DNA of 52,733 nt from an uncultured Prevotellaceae bacterium (GTDB lineage Bacteria > Bacteroidota > Bacteroidia > Bacteroidales > Bacteroidaceae): assembly GCA_902784065.1 (NCBI GenBank), contig CACZTJ010000003.1:1-52733 (forward strand), in the 5' to 3' direction. Position 1 is the stretch's first letter; every line of letters begins with the position of its first letter. Made by a program: the position numbers and the translations under genes. Below the pieces are notes generated by a model that did no database searches, was not told the DNA's origin, and saw only the letters and a program-made list of their open reading frames with translations. Shown here piece after piece: positions 16,319 to 27,200 of the stretch.

Positions 16319-17823
16319 TATTTTACGTATTCAGCAAAGTCTGTCAGTTTCATGTCGCCCTTGCGAGCCAGCGTGTCGTGCATGGCGAAGGCAGCAGGCA
16401 GGTTGTGACGGGTCTGACCCATCTTGGCAATCTTCAGGTAATCCCACAGCAACTGCTTGTAGTCAGGATGTGCACAGTTCTCGATGATACACTCTGCACG
16501 CTGGATGGGACCCTTGCCACGCAGGTCGGCAATACCCTGCTCTGTCACGATAATGTTCACATCGTGCTCTGAGCTGTCCTGATGGCTTACGAAAGGTACG
16601 ATAGAAGAGATCACACCACCCTTAGCCACAGAAGGACATGTAAATATAGAGAGGTACGCGTTGCGGATGAAGTCACCCGAACCACCGATACCATTCATCA
16701 TCTTCACACCGCTGATATGGGTAGAGTTCACGTTACCATAGAGGTCGGCCTCAATAGCGGTATTGATGGCAATCACACCTAATCGACGGATGATCTCAGG
16801 TGAGTTAGAGATCTCGCTCTGACGCAGTGTCAGGTGATCCTTGAAATAGTCCATGTGGTCATACACCTGCATCAGACACTCGTTAGAGACGGTGAGTGAA
16901 CAAGCTGAAGCATCCTTCACACGGCCATTCAGCATCATAGCCACCACACTGTCCTGCAGCACCTCGGTATAGATATTGAAGTCGGGCACGTGCTTGTCCT
17001 GACCCAGCGCACCGAGGATGGCATTGGCTGTTGAACCCACACCACTCTGCAGCGGCAGGAACTCCTTGGGGATACGACCCTTGTGCATCTCCTCCACCAG
17101 GAACTCAGCTGTCAGGTATCCGATCTTATCCGTTACAGGGTCGCTGTCCTTGAAGGCACGGGCCTCATCAGGGATGTTACACTCCACGACACCTGCTACC
17201 TTATCCTTAGAAACTGTCACATAGGGCACACCGATACGGTCGCCTACATGCTCGATGGGGATAGCCTTGCGGTAAGGCGGATCCAGAGGCTCATACACGT
17301 CGTGGATATACTTCGCATTGGGGTTGTGGAAGCTGTTCAGCTCTAGGATGACGTGCTTGGCCAAACGGGCAGCAGTCGGAGAGATACCACCGGCAGCAGT
17401 CAGATAGACATGATAGTCGTTACCCACCTCCTCGATATCACACACCTCAAGGATAGCCCAGTCCAACGGACCATAGAAGCCATAACGCAACTCCTGTGCC
17501 ATATGACTCAAATGCAGGTCGTTATAGGGAATCTCACCCATGTTCACATGCTTACGGAAATCGGGGTTCGTGGTGTAAGGTGCACGATAGAGGATCGCCT
17601 GTGCATTTGCCAGGTCACCATCCGTACTCTGTCCGGTAGAAGCACCTGTGAAGATAGCTACCTTAAACTCGCGGCCAGCCTCATGCTCAGCCACAGCGAG
17701 CTTTGCCAGTTCCTTTGTTGTTGCCTTGGCTACACCAGCAGGTGTAAAGCCACTCATAGCGATATGATCGCCATTCTTAATCAGTGCTGCAGCCTCTGCA
17801 GCAGTCAGTCGTGTATAAGCCAT
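16318..17823 (-). CDS. Acetyl-CoA hydrolase / succinate:acetate CoA-transferase family protein
   Basis: A 501-residue class I CoA-transferase. The C-terminal half contains YTEVLQDSV, where the glutamate fits the catalytic residue that forms the CoA thioester, and GIGGSGDF, a CoA-binding glycine motif; [12 protein letters not shown] is near the N-terminus. The family exchanges CoA between succinyl-CoA or propionyl-CoA and acetate, or hydrolyses acetyl-CoA. In a succinate-producing fermenter a succinyl-CoA:acetate transfer that saves energy is likely. The substrate cannot be fixed from sequence alone. Confidence 0.9.
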   Translation of the reverse strand: MAYTRLTAAEAAALIKNGDHIAMSGFTPAGVAKATTKELAKLAVAEHEAGREFKVAIFTGASTGQSTDGDLANAQAILYRAPYTTNPDFRKHVNMGEIPYNDLHLSHMAQELRYGFYGPLDWAILEVCDIEEVGNDYHVYLTAAGGISPTAARLAKHVILELNSFHNPNAKYIHDVYEPLDPPYRKAIPIEHVGDRIGVPYVTVSKDKVAGVVECNIPDEARAFKDSDPVTDKIGYLTAEFLVEEMHKGRIPKEFLPLQSGVGSTANAILGALGQDKHVPDFNIYTEVLQDSVVAMMLNGRVKDASACSLTVSNECLMQVYDHMDYFKDHLTLRQSEISNSPEIIRRLGVIAINTAIEADLYGNVNSTHISGVKMMNGIGGSGDFIRNAYLSIFTCPSVAKGGVISSIVPFVSHQDSSEHDVNIIVTEQGIADLRGKGPIQRAECIIENCAHPDYKQLLWDYLKIAKMGQTRHNLPAAFAMHDTLARKGDMKLTDFAEYVK

Positions 17824-17851
17824 AATCTTATTAAATTTGCAAATTTGGCGG

Positions 17852-17883
17852 CAAAATTAATAATATTCGCTCAAACCACCAAA
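17852..17883 (-). promoter_or_regulatory. Promoter of the CoA-transferase-cysS operon
   Basis: On the minus strand TTTG (17880-17883) is separated by exactly 20 bp from TAATTTTG (17852-17859). This is a complete match to the Bacteroidota -33/-7 consensus. It lies 29 bp before the ATG. Confidence 0.75.
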
Positions 17884-17921
17884 TAAAACACTGACCTTTT
17901 TACTTTTTTACCTTTTTACTT

Positions 17922-18569
17922 TTATAGATAATCCATCAACACATCCCACACGGCGATGATGTGACATATTGAACCTGCCAAGACAAAGAAGTGGAATACC
18001 GAGTGCATATATTTGGTTTTGTTTAGACTGTAGAAGACGGCACCCGTGATATAACAAACCCCTTCTGCGATGATCCAACTGACCGCTGTAGCCGATACAG
18101 AATCCAACAGCGGCTTGAAGGCTACAAGCACACTCAGTCCCATGCCGATGAAACAGAATGTCTCCAAGTTCGAATGCTCCTTCAGACGGATAAAGCTCAC
18201 GATGGTACCTGCTATGGCACAAGCCCAAACAAAGATAAAAAGGCTCCAGCCCCAATACCCCTGTTCGCGTAATGCCACCAGCGTCAGAGGTGAATAGCTA
18301 CCGGCAATATGCCAGTAGATGGCGGCATGGTCCCACCTGCGCAACCGCTCCTTCCATTTCGAGTGATGCTTCATCGAGTGGTAGAGCGTTGAAGCCACAT
18401 ACGACCCCAACATGCCGAAAAGATAGAGGATCACCCCAACCCGCGCCCAGTCGTTATCACTCTGGAAACACCAGACAAGGAAGATGACGCCAAACACCAC
18501 TCCCATCAGAACACCTCCGCCGTGCGAAACTGCATTCCATATTTCTTCCGTCTTTGTATATCTGATCAT
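17922..18569 (-). CDS. Hemolysin III / TrhA (PAQR-like) membrane protein
   Basis: A 215-residue protein with seven hydrophobic helices. The conserved metal-site histidines and aspartate appear in AVSHGGGV, STLYHSMKHHS, LRRWDHAAIYWHIAGSY and HSVFHFFVLAGSICHI. The family is called hemolysin III after one Bacillus protein; bacterial members are inner-membrane proteins linked to lipid homeostasis in E. coli (TrhA). The ATG overlaps the stop of the DUF4384 gene by four bases. Its relation to that gene is positional only. Confidence 0.9.
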   Translation of the reverse strand: MIRYTKTEEIWNAVSHGGGVLMGVVFGVIFLVWCFQSDNDWARVGVILYLFGMLGSYVASTLYHSMKHHSKWKERLRRWDHAAIYWHIAGSYSPLTLVALREQGYWGWSLFIFVWACAIAGTIVSFIRLKEHSNLETFCFIGMGLSVLVAFKPLLDSVSATAVSWIIAEGVCYITGAVFYSLNKTKYMHSVFHFFVLAGSICHIIAVWDVLMDYL

Positions 18570-19426
18570 TTCCTAATAGTGATAGGGATCATCTTGACGG
18601 TCATATTCACATCACGTTTACGGCATTTAGCGAGCCATTTCTGGAAATCATCACCTTTCAATTGGCGCAACTGTCCTTCAAAGCCGTTGTCAGCCGCCTT
18701 CACAAAAGACTGAGGCGAGAATACGACATATATTTGATTCTGCTCTACAGGATACAGGGCCGTCAGATTATAGGAATCCACCAATGGTCTTTCCACTGGT
18801 GTTGCATCCCTTTCGCTAAAAAACACATAACGCTGATTGGCCTTGACGGCATAAATACCATCTTGCTGTTTCTGATAAGGGAGGATACAGGTAGCATCAT
18901 TACCAACATCTACCAGATAGATAGCGAGGTAGCCAGCCACTGGCGAGGTGAAAGAAAGGTAGAGATCATCACCGTTGTTAAACATCTCTGATTCGAAACG
19001 ATCCTCCGTACCATTGCGAAGCACCTTGACCTGGAACTCCACCTCATTGGCGATCAACTCACGGATTTTGCCCTTAACTTTTACCGAGACAATCAATTTC
19101 TCACCGTTATAGACAATCTGATATTCTGGTTGACTAATCGTCTCTATCCATTCACCCTTCACGTCACTTCCACTAATAGATAAGAAATCGACAGAAGAGA
19201 TGCCGTTACGATTGGCCATTCTGACCGTATTCGACTCCGACACCACAGTGCCATAGGTCTCAGCAATCGCACGTATCTTTGCTTTTTCAAGTGCTGTTTG
19301 CTTGGCAGCCGACAGCGACACATCTTCTGGTACTTCATAGACATATTCAGCCTCCACAGTCTGAACATCCTGCGCAGAAGCCGATAATGTGACTAAAAAA
19401 CTGATCAACCAAAAAAGTCTTTTCAT
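18566..19426 (-). CDS. Exported DUF4384 protein with an LPP20-like N-terminal region
   Basis: A 286-residue protein with a signal peptide (to about residue 18, TLSASAQ). Residues 40-60 (AAKQTALEKAKIRAIAE) resemble the helix of LPP20/FlgO-type proteins. Residues 150-240 match DUF4384: FNNGDDLYLSFTSPVAGYLAIY, CILPYQKQQDG and YVFFSERD. DUF4384 is often found with or fused to caspase-like peptidases. This gene is read divergently from the operon that encodes one, so I infer that it belongs to the same system. The -7 box TACTTTTG is at 19463-19470. Confidence 0.75.
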   Translation of the reverse strand: MKRLFWLISFLVTLSASAQDVQTVEAEYVYEVPEDVSLSAAKQTALEKAKIRAIAETYGTVVSESNTVRMANRNGISSVDFLSISGSDVKGEWIETISQPEYQIVYNGEKLIVSVKVKGKIRELIANEVEFQVKVLRNGTEDRFESEMFNNGDDLYLSFTSPVAGYLAIYLVDVGNDATCILPYQKQQDGIYAVKANQRYVFFSERDATPVERPLVDSYNLTALYPVEQNQIYVVFSPQSFVKAADNGFEGQLRQLKGDDFQKWLAKCRKRDVNMTVKMIPITIRK

Positions 19427-19462
19427 TTCAAAAACAGCATGGATTTCTTAAATATTGTGGTG

Positions 19463-19470
19463 CAAAAGTA
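19463..19470 (-). promoter_or_regulatory. -7 box of the DUF4384-hemolysin III operon
   Basis: TACTTTTG on the minus strand fits TAnnTTTG, 37 bp before the ATG. No clear -33 element is seen. It faces away from the promoter of the caspase operon, 42 bp from its nearest element. Confidence 0.5.
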
Positions 19471-19511
19471 GGCTTTTATTTTGATATTTCATCATTTTTC
19501 CCAAAAATTAT

Positions 19512-19542
19512 TTTGTCATTTCAACAATAATGTGTAAATTTG
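19512..19542 (+). promoter_or_regulatory. Promoter of the seven-gene caspase/CHASE2 operon
   Basis: TTTG (19512-19515), a 19-bp spacer and TAAATTTG (19535-19542) match the Bacteroidota consensus. Transcription should start near 19549, leaving about 50 bases of leader. The leader end AAACTATAAGGTTATGAAA is nearly repeated before the third gene (23650-23668). Confidence 0.75.
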
Positions 19543-19600
19543 CATTTAAAATATTAACTTTTACTTGCAAAAGAAACAATTTATTATAAACTATAAGGTT

Positions 19601-21664
19601 ATGAAAAAAACTATTCTATTGCTTACGATGGCACTCCTTGCGGGGAATGTATGCAAAGCAGAAAGTAACGACAACAAGCGTACACTTACTCAGAAAAAGT
19701 GTCCAGTAGGTTATGACAACTCTTCGTTTGCCGTATTCTACTTCAATGGTAAAGACGCCTACAACAATCGTGGTATGGTGATTTTCAGTGGCGATACCAT
19801 TAAAGACCTTAAGATCAATCCGTCGTTCAGTGCCGTAGCCAGTCTGGAGAAGACTAAGAAAGGCGGCACATTTGCCCAGACTTTCAGAATCACGAACCCA
19901 ATATCCCAACAACAAAAAATAAAGGTAAAGAACCAAGACTTGACAGCTCTTGCCTATAGTGCTGATGCCCGTCAGTTGGCCATCGCCACAAGCACCAAGC
20001 AGATTCTTTTCTATGACGTCTTAGGCAAAATTATTCACTCAACGGTAACCTCTGAGATCACACCTCAGAAGTTGGTTTTCAGTGGCAATAATTACTTCCT
20101 TGCCGCAATTAATGGTAATACATTAGAGATCTGGAACGTTGAAAGGGGAACGATCCGCAAGACGATCAACTTTGACAGCAACGTCAATGATGTAACCTTT
20201 GCTGACAATAACAGCAAGATGCTGGTGGTAACTGCAAATGGTAAGCTGCTGGTATATGACACAGCAACCTTCAATCTTAAAAACACCATTGAGGATGTGG
20301 GTAGCGCTCTGGCTTGCCAGGCCAACAACAATGGTAAATATGCCTACGTGCTGTGTTCACCGAGCCGTATCTGCGTGATTAACCTGTTGGATCCGACAGA
20401 GCGCCAGTTTATCGACAATGCTGACGGCGGGACAACAGCCATCAGAGGAATCTTTAATTTTAACGACAATAATGATTTCCTCATCTACAACACCAGCAAT
20501 GCAATTGTTTATCAAAAGCTTGAAGGACTCACACCTTATTATAATAAGATGATGAGCGGTGAGTTGAACGAGAAACTGAATCAGTGGATGAAGCAGATGC
20601 CTGGCGAATCATTAGAGGATTATACCGCCCGTGTGAATGAAGAATCACGTAGAGAGATGGCAATGGAACTGGAGCGTGAGATTGCCACGAAGATGGCTGT
20701 CGGACTGCTGGAACAGAGTGAGGTGACGGTTGGCGACTATAACACAAAGACCAAAAAACTGACCCTGCACTTCAGTACGATGCCCGACATCTTCCTAGAT
20801 GTGCCTCTGGGAGAAATCAAATCGTTCGACAAGAGCAGCCGTCTGGAGTTCCGTAACGTGAAATACGGTCTGAATCCTGATGATAAGTTTGAAATTGTTT
20901 ATGCAGAAGTCTATAACCCTGAGAATGGTAAGACCTATATCTTCGACAATCTGGAACGCAAATCGTTGTCATATATGATGGAGGATGCCAACTTCGTACC
21001 CATCGACGTGATTCAGGCCACCAGTATGGAGGAGATTGCACTGGAGAGCATCAAAGAGGATATTATCAGCCTGGCCAAGCAGGAGCAGACCATCTCCGAC
21101 AAGACACATATCTCTGTTAATACACATGCAGAGCCAGCTGTCGATGCAGATGGTAAGAATATCATCAACTATAATGTGGAGTTCACCTACGAGGTAGAGG
21201 AAGAGTTCTCTGCACGCGACGACTTCAAGCCAGGACATTACCATACTGAAGAGTCTGGTGCCGCCATGTCGATGCTGAAAATCATGAAGAAGGCCTTCGA
21301 GAACGACTTCGCGAAATACATTGCTGATGGCAAACGTGTGAAGATTGCCATTAAGGGTACTGCCGACGCTTCACCGATCGCACATGCCATCGCCTACGAC
21401 GGTAAGTATGGAGAGTTCGACGGAGAGCCTGTGTATAAGAACAACGAGATGACTAATGTGAGTCTGAACAAGAAAGAAGGTATCTCCACCAACGACCAGC
21501 TGGCTTTTGCCAGAGCCATCGGCGTGCAGTACTATATAGAGAAAGAGTTGGCTGCATTTGAGAAGATGAACCGCAACTACGAGTATCATATCGAGGTGTC
21601 TGAGCAGGAAGGCAGTAAGTTCCGTCGCATCAGTGTACAGTGCACCTTTATCGATGCATTCTAA
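19601..21664 (+). CDS. Exported beta-propeller protein with shared middle domain and OmpA-like tail
   Basis: I start at 19601 (MKKTILLLTMALLAG), which gives a proper signal peptide; the in-frame start at 19565 would add a charged leader. The product has 687 residues. Residues about 100-330 hold WD40-like blade motifs (LAYSADARQLAIAT, LEIWNVERGTIRKTI, VTFADNNSKMLVVT). Residues about 340-490 (QMPGESLEDYTARVNEES to FVPIDV) form a domain also found in the caspase gene next door. The C-terminus has a modified OmpA-like pattern: KIAIKGTADASPI, then NDQLAFARAIGVQ. It may bind peptidoglycan while the propeller recruits partners, which is an inference. First gene of the operon, 3 bp before the caspase gene. 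Confidence 0.7.
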   Translation: MKKTILLLTMALLAGNVCKAESNDNKRTLTQKKCPVGYDNSSFAVFYFNGKDAYNNRGMVIFSGDTIKDLKINPSFSAVASLEKTKKGGTFAQTFRITNPISQQQKIKVKNQDLTALAYSADARQLAIATSTKQILFYDVLGKIIHSTVTSEITPQKLVFSGNNYFLAAINGNTLEIWNVERGTIRKTINFDSNVNDVTFADNNSKMLVVTANGKLLVYDTATFNLKNTIEDVGSALACQANNNGKYAYVLCSPSRICVINLLDPTERQFIDNADGGTTAIRGIFNFNDNNDFLIYNTSNAIVYQKLEGLTPYYNKMMSGELNEKLNQWMKQMPGESLEDYTARVNEESRREMAMELEREIATKMAVGLLEQSEVTVGDYNTKTKKLTLHFSTMPDIFLDVPLGEIKSFDKSSRLEFRNVKYGLNPDDKFEIVYAEVYNPENGKTYIFDNLERKSLSYMMEDANFVPIDVIQATSMEEIALESIKEDIISLAKQEQTISDKTHISVNTHAEPAVDADGKNIINYNVEFTYEVEEEFSARDDFKPGHYHTEESGAAMSMLKIMKKAFENDFAKYIADGKRVKIAIKGTADASPIAHAIAYDGKYGEFDGEPVYKNNEMTNVSLNKKEGISTNDQLAFARAIGVQYYIEKELAAFEKMNRNYEYHIEVSEQEGSKFRRISVQCTFIDAF

Positions 21665-21667
21665 CAA

Positions 21668-23626
21668 ATGAACAAGAAAATCAAACATCTTATCAATCAG
21701 CACAAACCATTATGGGTTGTGCTGATTCTTACTATCTGCACACTATCAGCCAAAGCGCAGACGATGGAACAGGCCGACGAGGCCTACAAACAGCTCATCA
21801 TGATGCGTAGCACTGATTCTATCAGTAAGGACGACATCTATATGAAGGCTTTTGAGTGCAGTCGCTCATACAAGCAGATCCTTATTTCCTCGCCCAGTGG
21901 CGTGGAGAGCTTCGACAAGTCCCGCACCGTACTGGCATCGCTCTATCCATTCCTGAAGGCTGGAGCCGGATATTACTCACAGCAGAAGAAAGACTCTATT
22001 GCCATTGTCTTTGCCAGAGAGGCCGTTGACATAGCGATGATGAAGGAAATGGCCAGTGAGGACTTGCGTAAAGACAGCTACTATCCGAATCTGGTGTATT
22101 TCGTGGCTGCTCGAACCTATAACTCTGAGGAATACGAGGATGCCATCATCTACCTCAAGGAATATATGGATGTGACCGATGTGTCGAAGCATGCACGCGT
22201 ACTTTCCTATCTGAAAGAGGCAGAAGGGCTGGTGGCACAGAAGAAAAAGAGCCAAGAGGAGTTTGAGGATATCTATAAAGGTGTGCCCTACTTCGATGTC
22301 TTTGCCAAACAGTCCATCGAGAAGAGCATGGAGAAGTGGAAAGAAAAGGATCCCTACGAGACAATTGAAGAATATAAAGCCCGTGTGAACGAAGAGACGG
22401 CAAGACTCAAACAACAGGAGTTGCAGAAAATCCTGATGGATGAATATGTGCAGCGCTTTGCAAAGAATATGACCGTTGCCGACATGGAGATCAAGCCTTA
22501 CGACGCAGAAAACCAGTCGTTCCTCATTGAGTCACCCTATGGCGATATAGTTTTGAAGGTGCCCCGTACCAACAATGAGGCACGTGAATTTGCAGAAAGC
22601 TGGGCCGACGTTAAGGTCTACAACCAGAAATTTGTGATTGCCGACAAGAAGCTGGCACTGGCAAGTCTGACGTTCTCCACCCCTTCAGGTAAGCTCTATG
22701 AGTATAACAATCAACAGACCCTGGCATATAACGAAACGGAGGTGGCAGCCAATTTCTCACCTATCGACTACGGCATGCTGACCAACTCTGAAGGCAGTCA
22801 GAACAAAGCAAAGGTCGGTAAGACTGAAGTGGTAGTTGGTCTGTCGGATGTTGATGTGAACATTCCAAAAAGCAAGAGCAATAACACTAAGACGTTCGCC
22901 GTCATCATCGCAAACGAGGACTATACACTGGTTCCCACAGTGCCTATGGCGGGTAACGATGGTAAGATCTTCGCAGCGTATTGTCAACAGACTTTGGGAT
23001 TACCCAAGGAAAACATCCTCACCTATCCCAATGCCACCTATGGTAAGATGATTCGTGCCATGCAGGATATCACCAATATCGCCAAGGCCTATCATGACAT
23101 CAGCATCATCTTCTATTATGCTGGTCATGGTATCCCCAATGAATCGACACGTGATGCTTTCTTGTTGCCTATCGACGCAGACGGGTCTCAGACAGAGGCT
23201 TGCTATCCGTTGAAAAAACTCTATAGCGAACTGTCATCATTAGGTGCCCAGTCGGTGGTTGCCTTTATTGATGCCTGCTTCAGTGGTACTACCGGTGATG
23301 GCAGCACCCTGATGGCTAATGCACGTGGCATTTCGCTGAAAGCCAAACAAGAACGTCCGACAGGCAATCTGGTTGCTTTCAGCGCCGCATCCGACGATGA
23401 GACAGCCTATCCTTATAAGGAGCAACACCATGGTCTCTTTACCTACTATCTCTTGAAGAAGCTTCAGAGTACGAAAGGTAATACGACACTCGGCGATCTC
23501 TGCCAATATGTAATAGAGAACGTGAAACAAAAATCGGTTGTCATCAACCGTAAAATTCAGACACCCGTCGTCACTTGCTCTCCTGATATGCAAAGCGACT
23601 GGCGGGAGATTAAATTAAAGAAATAA
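21668..23626 (+). CDS. Exported caspase-like (C14, orthocaspase-type) peptidase
   Basis: A 652-residue protein with a long signal peptide (cleavage near AKA-QT, residue 31). A helical N-terminal part precedes a domain at about 225-375 (DPYETIEEYKARVNEET to NFSPID) shared with the propeller protein. The caspase domain is at about 400-650: FAVIIANEDY opens the fold, YYAGHG gives the catalytic His (487) and DACFSG the catalytic Cys (537), with the aspartate before Cys that lines the basic P1 pocket in metacaspase-like enzymes. Both catalytic residues are intact. The domain follows a Sec signal, so it acts in the periplasm, unlike most caspase homologues. Substrates are unknown; neighbours encoded in the operon are candidates. 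Confidence 0.85.
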   Translation: MNKKIKHLINQHKPLWVVLILTICTLSAKAQTMEQADEAYKQLIMMRSTDSISKDDIYMKAFECSRSYKQILISSPSGVESFDKSRTVLASLYPFLKAGAGYYSQQKKDSIAIVFAREAVDIAMMKEMASEDLRKDSYYPNLVYFVAARTYNSEEYEDAIIYLKEYMDVTDVSKHARVLSYLKEAEGLVAQKKKSQEEFEDIYKGVPYFDVFAKQSIEKSMEKWKEKDPYETIEEYKARVNEETARLKQQELQKILMDEYVQRFAKNMTVADMEIKPYDAENQSFLIESPYGDIVLKVPRTNNEAREFAESWADVKVYNQKFVIADKKLALASLTFSTPSGKLYEYNNQQTLAYNETEVAANFSPIDYGMLTNSEGSQNKAKVGKTEVVVGLSDVDVNIPKSKSNNTKTFAVIIANEDYTLVPTVPMAGNDGKIFAAYCQQTLGLPKENILTYPNATYGKMIRAMQDITNIAKAYHDISIIFYYAGHGIPNESTRDAFLLPIDADGSQTEACYPLKKLYSELSSLGAQSVVAFIDACFSGTTGDGSTLMANARGISLKAKQERPTGNLVAFSAASDDETAYPYKEQHHGLFTYYLLKKLQSTKGNTTLGDLCQYVIENVKQKSVVINRKIQTPVVTCSPDMQSDWREIKLKK

Positions 23627-23662
23627 GGATATCAATTATTAACATAATAAACTATAAGGATT

Positions 23663-24286
23663 ATGAAAGCAATCAAGTTTTTCGCATCATTACTGATGTT
23701 GTTCACATTGTCTCTTGGTGTGAGTGCCCAGACTTTGACAAAGGCACAGGAGAAAGCTGTCAAGAAACAGGTGAAGGAGTTCCAGAAAGAAGGTTGGAAA
23801 GTGAAGCCAGGCTCTCTGTCATTAGCTGACCAGATCACCCGCAGTACCCAGGCTCAGATGGAGCAGAACGCTGATGGTTATGAGAAATGGATCATCGGCG
23901 AAGGCAGCAGCGTAGGTACCATCTATGATGCAGCCAGGACGCAGGCTCTCACCGTTGCTCAGGGCGAGATTTCCCGCAGGCTCAAGACCGACATGACTTC
24001 TCAGATCGAACAGAACCTTGCCAATGAACAGTTTGCACAGGCAGAGGCAGAGTCTATCGCACAGACAATCGTCACAGCCATGGGTAAAAGCATCGACCAA
24101 AAGATCAATCGTCCGCGTAACCTCATCGAGTGCTATCGCGAACTGCCAAATGGTAACGTGGAAGTGCTGATTCGTGCAGCCATTTCTTCTGAGACACTTA
24201 ACACCTTAGCAAAGGCTGCTATCGAACAGGCACGCAGAGACTATCTTCTGAAGAAGATTGACGAGAACAAAAGTAAAGTAGAATAA
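23663..24286 (+). CDS. Exported LPP20-like protein
   Basis: A 207-residue protein with signal peptide (cleavage after GVSAQ, residue 23). A helical body rich in Q, A and E contains AARTQALTVAQGEISRRL and AEAESIAQTIVTAMG, followed by ECYRELPNGNVEVLIRAAIS. This order (helix of repeated alanines, then a strand pair with a YRELPNG-like turn) resembles LPP20-family envelope proteins. There is no lipobox. A weaker version of the same helix occurs in the DUF4384 protein encoded divergently. The function is not known. Confidence 0.65.
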   Translation: MKAIKFFASLLMLFTLSLGVSAQTLTKAQEKAVKKQVKEFQKEGWKVKPGSLSLADQITRSTQAQMEQNADGYEKWIIGEGSSVGTIYDAARTQALTVAQGEISRRLKTDMTSQIEQNLANEQFAQAEAESIAQTIVTAMGKSIDQKINRPRNLIECYRELPNGNVEVLIRAAISSETLNTLAKAAIEQARRDYLLKKIDENKSKVE

Positions 24287-24297
24287 TACACTCCAAT

Positions 24298-27200
24298 ATG
24301 AAAAAGCTTATACTCTCCATATTCTTTCTCCAACTATCTGCCGGCATAAGTTTCGCCCAGAGACAAGGAGGATCAAACCTGAGACAGAAGCTTCAGAACC
24401 AGAAGCAGAATGCCCAGGATTATGATCAATTTAAGAATAGTGTGGATTCCACTTACAATTCGTTCCGTGACAAGGCCAATGAACAGTATGCCAGTTTCAT
24501 GGAGAAAATATGGAAAGAGTATAAGGTTGAAGATGCCGTAGAACGTCCCATTGAGGAAGAAATCCAACCTATCGAATATGATAAGGAAAAGGATCCCATC
24601 TATCTGATGGAGAAGAAAAGGCTGGAGGAAGAAGACCGATTGGCACAGGAGGAAAAGAAACGCGAGGAAGAAGAACAGAAACTGATAGAGCAACAGAAGC
24701 AGCAAGAACTACAGCAGCAACAGTTGGCTGAAGAGAAGGAAAAACAGCAGCAGGAACAGCAGCGACTGGCTGAGGAACAGCAGAAACAGCAGCAGGAACA
24801 ACAACGGCTGGCTGAGGAACAGCAGAAACAACAGCAGGAACAACAGCGACTGGCTGAGGAACAACAGAAACAACAACAGGAGCAACAGCGACTGGCTGAG
24901 GAACAGCAGAAACAACAGCAAGAGCAACAGCGATTGGCTGAGGAGAAGGAGAAGCAATTACAAGAGCAACAGCGACTGGCTGAAGAGAAAGAGAAACAGC
25001 TTCAAGAGCAACAGCTGCTGGCAGAAGAGCAGAAAAAGCAGGAGTTGCAACAGCAACAGTTGGCTGAGGAGAAAGATAAGCAATTACAAGAGCAGCAGCG
25101 ACTGAACGATGAGAAACAGAAGCAACAACAGCAACAACAACTGTTGGCAGAGGAAAAGCAGAAGCAACAGGAAGAACGCGAGCGCCTCTTAGCTGAAAAG
25201 GGAAAGCAAGAGAAGCAACAACAACAGCTACAAGCTGAGCAGAAAAAGCAGCAAGAGGAGTTGCAGAAGATTGCTGAGATGAAGAAACAGCAAGAGCAGG
25301 AACAACTGCGTCTTCAGGAAGAGAAGAAGAAACTGGAAGAGCAACTGCGCCAGCTGACAGAATTGCGTAAACAACAAGAGGAGCAACAAAAGCAGTTCGA
25401 AGCTCAGAAAAAGAAAGAAGAATTGCTGAAACTGCAGGCTGAAAAAAAGAAAAAAGAAGAGGAGCAAAAAGCTCTGGCAGAAAGACAGAAGCAGCAAGAA
25501 GAGCAACAGCGACTACTGGATCAACAGAAGAAGAAGCAAGAAGAGCAGATCAAGCTCATAGAAGAGCAGAAGAAGAAACAAGAAGAACAACAGCGCCTTA
25601 TCGCTGAAGAGAAGAAAAAGCAAGATGAACAGTTAAAGCTTCTTGAGGCAAAACAAAAAAAGCAGCAGGAAGAAGAACAGCTTTTAGCTGAGAAGAAAAA
25701 GCAACAGGAAGAACAATTAAAGGTCTTAGAGGAAAAACAGAAAAAACAACAGAAAGAAGAACAGCTTCTAGCAGAAAAGAAAAAGCAGCAGGAGGAACAG
25801 CAGCGACTCTTAGCCGAAAAGAAAAAGAAACAAGAGGAGGAACAGCGACTCTTAGCCGAAAAGAAAAAGAAACAAGAAGAGGAACAGCGCCTTTTAGCCG
25901 AGAAGAAAAAGAAGCAGGAGGAGGAACAGCGACTTTTAGCCGAAAAGAAAAAGAAACAAGAGGAGGAACAGCGACTCTTAGCTGAGAAGAAAAAGAAACA
26001 AGAGGAGGAACAGCGACTCTTAGCCGAAAAGAAAAAGAAACAAGAGGAGCAACAACGACTGTTAGCCGAAAAGAAAAAGAAGCAAGAGGAACAACAGCGA
26101 CTCCTGGAAGAGAAGAAAAAACAGCAAGAAGAGGAGCAGCGTCTCCTAGCCGAGAAGAAGAAGAAACAGGAGGAACAAAAACGCCTCTTGGCAGAACAAA
26201 AAAAGAAACAACAGGAAGAACAAAGCAAACCGATTGAGGCTGTAATCATCCCTATTAAAGAGGATCCGAAACCACAGCCCAAACCGGTAGAGCCCATCAA
26301 GGAGAACAATGAGGCAGTTACCACCGGCACCTTTGCCTATTATGGTACGCCACTTGATGTCAGATGGGGCAATGCCAAGTCGTTCAAGCTGAACGGAACC
26401 ACAACGAAGGATTTCGCTGATGGCTATCGTGAACTTTCACAGAAAGGCTACACCAATCTGTTGCACGATTGTCTGAAGATCCGTGATACCTATAAGCTTT
26501 GTGACTGGGCATATTATAAGATGCTCCAGACGTTATCAGAGGCCACCTGTGGCAAAGGTACGAATGAGGCTGTCTTCTTGCAAGGCTACCTGTTCCACCA
26601 GTCTGGCTACCAAATGCGATTCGCCACGGAGCCTGACACCCACAAGCTACACCTGTTGACCAAAATCATAGGTACACCCTACAATTGCGGCTACTCTATC
26701 ATTGACAGCAAGCTCTTCTTTATCATGGATGGCTGTAAGTCGAAAAACCTAGCTGTCTGCGAGGCGGCTTATCCTGGTGAACAAGAGATGAGCCTCAGCA
26801 TCAAGGAGCTACCCGACCTTAAGAAGAATATGTCTGAACTCCGTACCATCATCTCACGATTTGTTATGGTAGAGGCTCAGGCATGTGTCAATAAGAATAT
26901 CCTCAACTTCTTTGAGGAATACCCCACCTCGTATGACGGAAAGAACATGATGACCCGCTGGGCCTATTATGCCAATACCCCATTGTCAGAAGAGACCAAG
27001 GAGACCCTCTACCCCCAGTTGAAGAAGCAAATTGCGAATAAGAGCAAAGTAGAAGCAGCCAATCTGCTGCTGAACTGGATACAGATGGGACTGCAGTATG
27101 CTTATGACGATAAGGTATGGGGACACGATCGTGCATTCTTTGGAGAGGAGAGCCTTTATTATCCTTACTGCGACTGTGAAGACCGTTCCATTCTCTTCTC

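Noticed and set aside
17895-17925. Tandem CCTTTTTACTTTT repeat after the hemolysin III gene
   Set aside because: It is short, low in complexity and has no hairpin. I could not assign it a role.
24760-26220. Regular 42-bp repeats as a possible CRISPR array
   Set aside because: The units are contiguous without spacers and encode heptads in one long frame.
25521-26330. Serine/cysteine/phenylalanine-rich open frame on the minus strand
   Set aside because: It is the reverse reading of the coiled-coil repeats and simply mirrors their low-complexity codons.
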